Shown piece after piece: positions 26,535-33,708 of a stretch of DNA of 64,000 nucleotides. Both the position numbers and the translations under genes were made by a program. How positions within the stretch are numbered: position 1 is the first letter of the stretch; each line of letters begins with the position of its first letter. The notes below the pieces were generated by a model that was given only the letters and a program-made list of their open reading frames with translations, had not been told where the DNA came from and did no database searches. The stretch is from Lewinella sp. IMCC34191 (GTDB taxonomy: Bacteria > Bacteroidota > Bacteroidia > Chitinophagales > Saprospiraceae): NCBI RefSeq assembly GCF_003390935.1, contig NZ_QNQZ01000012.1, positions 62,001 through 126,000 of the forward strand, written 5' to 3'.

Positions 26535-28811
26535 CTAATTAGACAGCGAAAACGGATACGCCGAAGCCTCCGTACCCCATTCCCGGTTCGGCTCGGGACC
26601 CATCTCGAACTCCAGGGTACCGCCTTCCATCAGCGCCTCATGGCTAACCCAGTTCTTCTCGTACGCTTCCCCGTTCCAGGTGATGCGCTGGACATAGCGG
26701 TTCTCGTCGCTGTTGCCGGGGGCGGAGATGACCAGCGTATTCCCGTTTTCCAGCTCCAGGGTAATACGCTCGAAGAGCGGGGCGCCGAGGACGTACTGGT
26801 CGGTAGCCGGGGCTACGGGGTAGAAACCCAGGGCAGAGAAGACGTACCAGGCGGACGTCTGCCCGTTGTCCTCGTCGCCGGCGTAGCCGTCCGGACCGGG
26901 GTGGTACATCCGATTCATGGTCTCCCGGACCCAATACTGCGTCTTCCAGGGCTGGCCGGCGTAGTTATACAGGTAGATCATATGCTGGATGGGCTGGTTG
27001 CCGTGGGCGTACTGGCCCATATCGGCGATCTGCATCTCGCGGATCTCGTGGATCACCTGCCCGTAATAGCTGTCGTCGAAGACGGGCGGCAGGCTGAATA
27101 CGCTGTCGAGCTTGGCAACGAAGGCTTCTTCACCGCCCATCAGGTCGATCAGGCCCTGCACATCGTGGAAGACCGACCAGCTGTAGTGCCAGCTGTTGCC
27201 CTCGGTGAAGGCATCGCCCCATTTGAAGGGGTTGAAAGGAGCCATGAATTCGCCGTCTTCGTTCTTTCCGCGCATCAGGCCGGTTTCTTCGTCGAAGAGC
27301 TTACGGTAGTTGAGACTGCGCTGCCGGTACTTCTCGACTTCTTCCGCCGGTTTGCCCAGCTTTTTCGCCAGTTGGTAAATGGCGAAGTCGTCGTAGGCAT
27401 ACTCCAGCGTGCGGGCGGCACTCTCGTTGATCTCTACGTCGTAGGGTACGTAGCCGAGTTCGGTGTAATAGTCGGCACCGGCGCGGCCTACGGCAGTCAG
27501 GGGGCCGGCATTATTGGCGCCGTGTACCAGAGCGTCGTACAGATTCTCGATATCGTAATCGTACACCTCGCCGCTCTTCAGGTAGGCCTCGGCAACCACC
27601 GAAGCGGAATTATTCCCCACCATTACGTTGCGCAGACCGGGGCTAGCCCACTCCGGCAACCATCCGCTTTCGTCGTAGGTGTTGGACAGCCCCTCCTGGA
27701 TATGCCCGTTCAATTCCGGATACATCAGGTTGAGGAAGGGGAAGAGCGCCCGAAAGGTGTCCCAGAAGCCCGTATCGGTAAAGAGGTAGCCGGGGCGCAC
27801 CTCGCCGTTGTACGGGCTGTAGTGCACCACCTCACCGTCGGCATCGTACTCGTAGAACTTGCGTGGAAACAGCAGCGAGCGGTACAGGCAGCTGTAGAAG
27901 GTAGCGACCTGTTCCGGAGTGCCGCCCGCTACTTTGATGCGGCCCAGATCCTCGTTCCATACTTCCCGTCCATCCTCGCGGACGGTGTCGAAGTCATTGT
28001 CGCCCAGCTCCTGTAGATTTCGTTGTGCCTGCTCGTGACTGATGAAAGAAGAGGCCACCCGGGCGTGTACCTGCTCATCCTCTTCCGTTTGGAACCCCAG
28101 CAATGCGCCGGCGTGGTTCACCTCGGCCTCCAGGCCCTCACTCAGCACGGAGTCCTGGAAGATTTTGGTCCAGGTGAAATCCTTGTCAAACTCGACGACA
28201 AAGTAGTTGCGGAAGTTCTCCGGTACGCCTCCGCTGTTGCGGGTCGTGTAACCGACGACCTTCCGCTCTTCCGGGATGATCTTGACGTACGATCCGCGGT
28301 CGAAGGCATCTACGACCACGAAGCCGCTGTCGGTTTCGGGGAAGGTGAAGCGGAAGATGGCCGCCCGGTCGGTCGGGGTGATCTCGGCGGTGACATCGTG
28401 ATCGGCCAGGTAAACGCTGTAATAGTGGGGTTCCACCGTTTCGGCTTTGTGACTGAACCAGCTACGCCGCTCGTCTTCGCCAAAACGGGGGGTGCCTACC
28501 ACCGGCATCAGCGAAAACTGCCCGTAATCATTCATCCAGGGGGATGGCTGGTGGGTCTGCTTGAAGCCGCGAATGTGGTAGGCATCGTACGTGTACGCCC
28601 AGCCGTTGCCCATCTCGCCGGTCTGCGGGGTCCAGAAATTCATGCCCCACGGCCGCGCGATGGCGGGGTACACGTTTCCGTTGCTGAGCCGGTATTCCGA
28701 ATCGGTCCCCATTAGCGGACGAGCATAGTCGACCGGCTCGTTGTTTTCCCAATCCTGGCCCGATAGGCTCAATGATAGGAGAGCCAGAAGTGTGAAAAGG
28801 TAGCGCGGCAT
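26535..28811 (-). CDS. GH92 alpha-mannosidase-family enzyme, second copy, Gln subtype
   Basis: ATG at 28811 gives 758 residues with a type I signal peptide (YLFTLLALLSLSLSGQ); the longer frame is open but non-coding in character and would overlap the operator. The N-terminal sandwich begins YARPLMGTDSEYRLSNGNVY. The (alpha/alpha)6 domain has the DEDNGQTSAWYVFSALGFYP block with the base Asp residues. The acid-position block reads YAHGNQPIQHMIYLYNYAGQ, with Gln606 where alpha-1,2-mannosidases have Glu. Although 14 kb from the mannan operon, it shares its operator palindrome, so it belongs to the same regulon. It is not a close duplicate of the operon copy. Confidence 0.92.
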   Translation of the reverse strand: MPRYLFTLLALLSLSLSGQDWENNEPVDYARPLMGTDSEYRLSNGNVYPAIARPWGMNFWTPQTGEMGNGWAYTYDAYHIRGFKQTHQPSPWMNDYGQFSLMPVVGTPRFGEDERRSWFSHKAETVEPHYYSVYLADHDVTAEITPTDRAAIFRFTFPETDSGFVVVDAFDRGSYVKIIPEERKVVGYTTRNSGGVPENFRNYFVVEFDKDFTWTKIFQDSVLSEGLEAEVNHAGALLGFQTEEDEQVHARVASSFISHEQAQRNLQELGDNDFDTVREDGREVWNEDLGRIKVAGGTPEQVATFYSCLYRSLLFPRKFYEYDADGEVVHYSPYNGEVRPGYLFTDTGFWDTFRALFPFLNLMYPELNGHIQEGLSNTYDESGWLPEWASPGLRNVMVGNNSASVVAEAYLKSGEVYDYDIENLYDALVHGANNAGPLTAVGRAGADYYTELGYVPYDVEINESAARTLEYAYDDFAIYQLAKKLGKPAEEVEKYRQRSLNYRKLFDEETGLMRGKNEDGEFMAPFNPFKWGDAFTEGNSWHYSWSVFHDVQGLIDLMGGEEAFVAKLDSVFSLPPVFDDSYYGQVIHEIREMQIADMGQYAHGNQPIQHMIYLYNYAGQPWKTQYWVRETMNRMYHPGPDGYAGDEDNGQTSAWYVFSALGFYPVAPATDQYVLGAPLFERITLELENGNTLVISAPGNSDENRYVQRITWNGEAYEKNWVSHEALMEGGTLEFEMGPEPNREWGTEASAYPFSLSN

Positions 28812-28876
28812 AATCAGCGGTTTAGTGCGAAGTTGATAGGGAAGCGTCAAGATAGCGGACGGATGTAAATTGACAA

Positions 28877-28892
28877 AGTAAATCGATTTAGT
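28877..28892 (-). promoter_or_regulatory. LacI-type operator, copy 3 (second GH92 promoter)
   Basis: AGTAAATCGATTTAGT, identical to copy 2, 65 bp before the GH92 start. On the minus strand TACTTTG, close to the TAnnTTTG -7 element, overlaps the end of the palindrome. Confidence 0.72.
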
Positions 28893-28920
28893 TAATGGCG
28901 GGGTGGCGGAGCTGTGCGTT

Positions 28921-30065
28921 AAATGTAGGGGCGTACTACCCGGAGCTCCAGCTCCGCCCAATGGTTAGCCACGCGGTTTGATGGTAGGGGCGTACTGCCC
29001 GGAGCTGGAGCTCCGGGACCCTGTAGTCGGGGTGGCGGAGCTCCAGCTCCGCCGAATGGTTCGCCATGCGGTTTGATGGTAGGGGCGTACTACCCGGAGC
29101 TGGAGCTCCGGGACCCTGTAGCCGGGGTGGCGGAGCTCCTGCTCCGCCGAATGGTTCGCCACGCGGTTTGATGGTAGGGGCATACTGCCTGTAGCAGGAG
29201 CTTCAGGACCCTGAGTCGGGGTGGCGGAGCTCCAGCTCCGCCGAATGGTTCGCCATGCGGTTTAATGGTAGGGGCGTACTGCCTGTAGCAGGAGCTTCAG
29301 GACCCTGAGTCGGGGTGGCGGAGCTCCAGCTCCGCCGAATGGTTAGCCACGCGGTTTGATGGCAGGAGCGTACTACCCGGAGCTGGAGCTCCGGGACCCT
29401 GTAGTCGGGGTGGCCGAGCTCCAGTTCGGCCGAATGATTAGCCATGCGGTTTGATGGTAGGGGCGTACTACCCGGAGCTGGAGCTCCGGGACCCTGTAGT
29501 CGGGGTGGCCGAGCTCCAGTTCGGCCGAATGATTAGCCATGCGGTTAGATGGTAGGGGCGTACTGCTTGTAGCAGGAGCTTCAGGACCCTGAGTCGGGGT
29601 GGCGGAGCTCCAGCTCCGCCGAATGATTAGCCATGCGGTTTGATGGTAGGGGCGTACTACCCGGAGCTGGAGCCCCAGGACCCTGAATGCCTCAAACATA
29701 CCGCCGAACCAGCTCCGCCGAATGGTTAGCCACGCGGTTTGATGGTAGGAGCGTACTACCTGAAGCTGGAGCTCCAGGACCCTGAGTCGGGGTGGCGGAG
29801 CTCCAGCTCCGCCGAATGATTAGCCATGCGGTTTGATGGTAGGGGCGTACTACCCGGAGCTGGAGCTCCGGGACCCTGTAGTCGGGGTGGCCGAGTTCCA
29901 GCTCCGCCGAATGGTTAGCCATGCGGTTTGATGGTAGGAGCGTACTGCCTGAAGCTGGAGCTTCAGGACCCTGAGTCGGGGTGGCGGAGCTCCAGCTCCG
30001 CCGAATGGTTAGCCATGCGGTTTGATGGTAGGGGCGTACTACCCGGAGCTGGAGCTCCGGGACCC
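28921..30065. repeat. Tandem array of ~95-bp units with two covarying palindromes each
   Basis: Twelve full units and one truncated fused unit, period 94-98 bp. Each unit has palindrome A (CCCGGAGCT-GG-AGCTCCGGG) and palindrome B (GGCGGAGCT-CC-AGCTCCGCC) joined by conserved linkers. Variants change both arms together: CCTGAAGCT pairs with AGCTTCAGG in A, and GGCCGAGCT pairs with AGTTCGGCC in B (one G-T wobble). The array runs from the GH92 promoter to the photolyase stop. Minus-strand frames through it are by-products of the repeat. There are no unique spacers, so it is not a CRISPR. Confidence 0.9.
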
Positions 30066-30073
30066 TGAATGCC

Positions 30074-31543
30074 TCAAAGATACCGCCGATCCACCTCCGC
30101 CAAATCCTGCGGCACCTTTACCCGCGGCACTTCCCGCCCCGCCTGCTCCCTCAGCCACTCCGCCACCCCTTGCCGCTTCCGCAGCGCGCTATCGCTGCGC
30201 CCCGGTACCCAGCCATACACATTGATTTCCCGGTAGCCCTTTTTCGCGTCTCCGAAGCCCCAGCGGATGTTGCCGTAGGTAGAGGCGTCCCGCCCGTCGT
30301 AGCTGAAGCGGTCGTTGAGGTAGCAGGCGATGGCGAAGGCTTCCCGCGGGTCCGGCCGCCACCGAATGAGCTGTTTTACCCAGTACATCCGCAGGTTGTT
30401 GTTCATCCAGCCGTCGAGGACAAAGGCCTTTTGTGCGGCATTCCAGGTTTGGTCCTCCGTCTCGCCGTGGATGAGGGCTTCCAGGTCGTAGATCCGTTCG
30501 CGCGCATCGCCGGCGTGGTCCAGCAGGCTTTTACGCGCCCAGTCTGGCAGTCCGGCCCAGTGGGTAAAGTCCGGTATGTGGCGGCAGCCGTGGTGGAAGT
30601 ACTCCCGCCAGGTGAGGAGCTCGTCGAAGAACTTATAGCGGGCGGCGGGGTGTACGTCCCCGGCTTCTTCGGCTTGAGATACCGCTAACGCAACCTCCCG
30701 GGGAGACAGCACGCCAAAGTGCATATAGGGGGAAAGGTGGGTCGAATCATCCTCAAGGGAAGGATTGTTACGCGTCCATTTGTAGCGCGGCACCACCTCC
30801 CGCACGCAATACGCCAGCCGTTCCAGGGCGACGGACCGGCCACCGCCATAATTGGCCATCGCCCGTACCGACATATCTACCCCGCACTTTTCTATCAGCG
30901 CATCCAGTTGGTCTATGGTGAGATCGGTGGCATCTTCGGGGCTCAGATCCAGTTCCCCCGCGAAGGGATGGACGGTGGGCGTCTGTTCCAGGTCGGTCTC
31001 CAAATGCACCTCGCGCAGGGGCGTATGGGCGGCACGAAACTGTTTGGTGGTCGCCAGGTGGTCGGGGAAGGCGTTCATCGGCACGGCGCAGCAGGCATCC
31101 ACTCCCCACACGGCGGCGGACAGTCGCTGCGCCAGGTCGTCCGCGTAGGAACGCGTCACGAAGGTGGGCACGTCATCGACAACCACGGCGGCGGCGCGGC
31201 GGGCGAGTTTTGCCACGGTATCGACCTCTCCGTCGCCCGCCCGGCGCACCCAGCGTACGAACCTGAGCCCGCGCTCTTCCAGGCCCGCTTGCAGGTCGAG
31301 ACTGGCTTCCAAAATGAACTTGTGGAGGCGGTGGGATGCGTAGGGATAGCGATTCTCCAGCGCGTGAATGACGACCACCGGTAATTTTAGCTCGTTGCCT
31401 AGCAGGATAGCTACGTCTATCGCGGGATTCTCCTTCGCCCGCAAAGCCTGCATCAGCCAGCAAAGTACGTATTCGCGCTTCCCATTTACGGGGTGGGGAG
31501 TAAGGGCGCGCGTGCGCTGGCGGAGGATGTCGTGTGCGGTCAC
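30074..31543 (-). CDS. phr: DNA photolyase, class II-like
   Basis: Flavoprotein that would repair cyclobutane pyrimidine dimers with light. The N-terminal Rossmann-like domain starts near NGKREYVLCWLMQALRAKEN, as in class II enzymes. The C-terminal FAD domain has LSPYMHFGVLSPREVAL, DELLTWREYFHHGCRH, WNAAQKAFVLDGWMNNNLRM and SYDGRDASTYGNIRWGFGD, the last matching the class II DGRDPNGY region. No ATG is available; GTG at 31543 (or TTG at 31549) starts a normal 489-residue protein. The palindrome array begins right at its stop codon, and a copy of its 3' end lies inside the array. Confidence 0.85.
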   Translation of the reverse strand: MTAHDILRQRTRALTPHPVNGKREYVLCWLMQALRAKENPAIDVAILLGNELKLPVVVIHALENRYPYASHRLHKFILEASLDLQAGLEERGLRFVRWVRRAGDGEVDTVAKLARRAAAVVVDDVPTFVTRSYADDLAQRLSAAVWGVDACCAVPMNAFPDHLATTKQFRAAHTPLREVHLETDLEQTPTVHPFAGELDLSPEDATDLTIDQLDALIEKCGVDMSVRAMANYGGGRSVALERLAYCVREVVPRYKWTRNNPSLEDDSTHLSPYMHFGVLSPREVALAVSQAEEAGDVHPAARYKFFDELLTWREYFHHGCRHIPDFTHWAGLPDWARKSLLDHAGDARERIYDLEALIHGETEDQTWNAAQKAFVLDGWMNNNLRMYWVKQLIRWRPDPREAFAIACYLNDRFSYDGRDASTYGNIRWGFGDAKKGYREINVYGWVPGRSDSALRKRQGVAEWLREQAGREVPRVKVPQDLAEVDRRYL

Positions 31544-31553
31544 CCCCAAACAA

Positions 31554-31596
31554 CCGCGGGCGGATCAAAGGGTTTGTCCCTCCGATCCGCCCGCGG
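31554..31596 (-). terminator. Long GC-rich stem-loop between GH10 and photolyase
   Basis: CCGCGGGCGGATC and GATCCGCCCGCGG form a perfect 13-bp stem around 17 nt that can pair further (AGGG/CCCT). It lies 22 bp after the xylanase stop and 10 bp before the photolyase start on the same strand. It may be a terminator without U-run or a structured leader that limits photolyase translation. Confidence 0.5.
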
Positions 31597-31618
31597 CGAA
31601 AGCTAGGTGTGATGACCG

Positions 31619-33547
31619 TTACCGGGTCACGATCAGGCGTCGGGCCGTTCGTTTGCCCTCGGCGGTGAGGGTAACGATGTAGGCGCCGGGGCGCAGGTTA
31701 AGCGCCTGTGCGTTAAGCGGAATGGTTTGGAGACCGTCGGCGTTGCGGCGGGCTACCTCCTTACCTAACTGGTCGTAGATGCGGAGTTCGGCGCGGTTGA
31801 GGGCTTCACCCAGGCGGACCGTAAAGCTGCCTCCGGTCGGGTTGGGGAAGATTTCCACGGTAGTGGTGAGTTCCGTTGGTCGGTCGAAGATCGAGCTCGG
31901 TGCGCAGTAGGTAAACTCGTTCAGCGGCGGGTTCGGTGCACGCCGCAGGCTATCATTGAGGTACTCGGCCAGCGCGGGGCGCTCGGTTCCGTTACAGGGG
32001 TCGAAGAGGTAGGCTTGCTGGGCGGTACGCCACAGGCCGGTGCGGTAGCCCCACAGGGTAATGCCGATGACGGAGGGGTGGTTCCAGAAAAGCCCGAAAA
32101 CCCGCTCGTACTCCGCCAGCTGGAAAGAGTCGGCGACCGTCTGATTGTCGGTTGGCTGGTAAGAACCATCGGTATTGCCGTCGATCTCCAGTTCGGTGAC
32201 CATCAGCGGCAGGCCGATCATGGCCAGGCTGTCGAGTTTTCGGGTGAGTACGGCGGTTTGCGCGGCGAAGGTCGAGTCGTTGTAAACGTTGTTGTACACC
32301 CGGGTGGAGAAGGCATGTCCCTGGAAACCCAGAACATCGACCAAACCGAGGGAGTCTAGCAGCTCGGCGACTTCGACGTAATCCCGGGTGGTGGTACCCC
32401 CGCCGTTCACGACGTTGTACTCGTTCAGCATCAGTTTCGTTTCCTCACAGGGGAAATAGCTGCGCGCTATTTTGAAAGCGTTGACGATCCAGTCGTACTC
32501 ACCCGGCGTAGTCTGTAACGAATCGTTTAACGACCGGAGGGCGCCGATGTAGTCACCGCTTCCGTTGTCGTTGGCATTCTGCCCCAGGTTGTCGGGCGGC
32601 TGGTTGATGAATTCATTGAGTACCTCTACATACTCCAGGGTCGCCCGCGCGTCGCTGCTCCCGTCGAAGTGGTCGGCGACGCCGGAGATCCAATCGATGA
32701 TCTCGTCTACTTTCTCCTCGTCGGAAAGCGGCTTCAGCCAGGTAGGCTGCTGAGCGCCCCACAGCAGGACGTGGAAGCGGAAGGGAAAATCGTTGCGGGC
32801 GGCGAAGGCGCGGATGCTGTCGAGCTGCTGCCAGTCGAAGGTGTCGCGGGTACCCTCCACGCTGCCCCACTTACCGGCGTTCTCCGGGGTGACCTGGTTG
32901 AAGTAGTATTCGAAATCGTCCGTCTGGCTACCGCCGTAAACTGAGCCGATAAACTTATTCTTGCCGGCGGCGATGGGGGTCTGGGTGCTGTCCACCGAGA
33001 AGGTGTCGATACAGGGGGCGGCCGGGGCGAGCATCTCCGCGGCGTCGAAGTAGAAGGTCGCTACGTCGTAGGCGAGATCCATCGAGATGACGGTCTTCGG
33101 TACGTTAGCGACGAAGGTGTAGGAAATCCGGGTCCAATCTGTCGGAATTTCCAGGTCGTCGCCGTACTGGGCCGTGCCCTGACCCGGCTGGGTCGAGAAA
33201 CGCATGGACCCGCCTTCTTCCTCCGCCTTCGCCCAGATGCTGAAGGTGTAGCTGTTGCCAATGAAGGTCTCTATGGAATCGGTGGTCACCTGTACCTGCC
33301 AGGGCTGACTGTCGGAGCCGGGGCTGTTGATCTGCAGGGCCCGGGTACCCTCGTACACGTTGTCACCCTCTGTCGTTTCCACAACGTTCTCCGCGCCGTT
33401 CAATACGGCCCAGTTGGTAAAGGTATTCCCCTCGCCCTCCTCGAAGCTCGGGTTGGGAATCAGGTTTTCGTCCTGCGCGAGGAGCAGCGTACCCGGCAGA
33501 AGCAGGCAGAGCAAGACGAGAAATAGGTTGGAGTAAAATCTTTGCAT
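31619..33547 (-). CDS. GH10 endo-beta-1,4-xylanase with N-terminal CBM4/9-like domain and T9SS sorting domain
   Basis: Secreted retaining xylanase. A signal peptide ends near LLLAQ. A CBM4_9-type sandwich spans about 28-180 (NLIPNPSFEEGEGNTFTNW). The GH10 barrel at about 190-545 has acid/base Glu312 (EVLNEF) and nucleophile Glu452 (VTELEID). The last 80 residues form a type IX sorting domain (VEIFPNPTGGSFTVRL, then LRPGAYIVTLTAEGKR). It is therefore exported by T9SS and probably surface-anchored, unlike the lipoprotein enzymes of the mannan locus. It is separated from the photolyase by a strong stem-loop. Confidence 0.95.
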   Translation of the reverse strand: MQRFYSNLFLVLLCLLLPGTLLLAQDENLIPNPSFEEGEGNTFTNWAVLNGAENVVETTEGDNVYEGTRALQINSPGSDSQPWQVQVTTDSIETFIGNSYTFSIWAKAEEEGGSMRFSTQPGQGTAQYGDDLEIPTDWTRISYTFVANVPKTVISMDLAYDVATFYFDAAEMLAPAAPCIDTFSVDSTQTPIAAGKNKFIGSVYGGSQTDDFEYYFNQVTPENAGKWGSVEGTRDTFDWQQLDSIRAFAARNDFPFRFHVLLWGAQQPTWLKPLSDEEKVDEIIDWISGVADHFDGSSDARATLEYVEVLNEFINQPPDNLGQNANDNGSGDYIGALRSLNDSLQTTPGEYDWIVNAFKIARSYFPCEETKLMLNEYNVVNGGGTTTRDYVEVAELLDSLGLVDVLGFQGHAFSTRVYNNVYNDSTFAAQTAVLTRKLDSLAMIGLPLMVTELEIDGNTDGSYQPTDNQTVADSFQLAEYERVFGLFWNHPSVIGITLWGYRTGLWRTAQQAYLFDPCNGTERPALAEYLNDSLRRAPNPPLNEFTYCAPSSIFDRPTELTTTVEIFPNPTGGSFTVRLGEALNRAELRIYDQLGKEVARRNADGLQTIPLNAQALNLRPGAYIVTLTAEGKRTARRLIVTR

Positions 33548-33708
33548 TAATCGAGTTTTAGTAAAAAAGCGAAGTGGCCAAACTCGGCCGGCTGTGAATA
33601 TAGACCGGCAATTCGCTTTTCAAAGCTTTTTACGCATTCGATTGTGTAATTTTTATGCTCATTTTCCGTTTAGGGAGTTTTTTGCCGCGTCAGGGGGCTG
33701 AAAAGAGC

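Noticed and set aside
29203..29922. Minus-strand open frames encoding ELQLRVVRPYHQ-type repeated peptides
   Set aside because: The peptides are translations of the palindrome array in a chance open frame; several overlapping frames show the same and there is no signal, start context or domain.
28921..30065. Possible CRISPR array
   Set aside because: The units are nearly identical over their full 95 bp with no unique spacers, repeats are palindrome pairs with linkers, and no cas genes are present.
33541..33562. LacI-operator-like text TTAATCGAGTTTTAGTAA at the GH10 start
   Set aside because: It needs an inserted base and overlaps the start codon; symmetry is lost.
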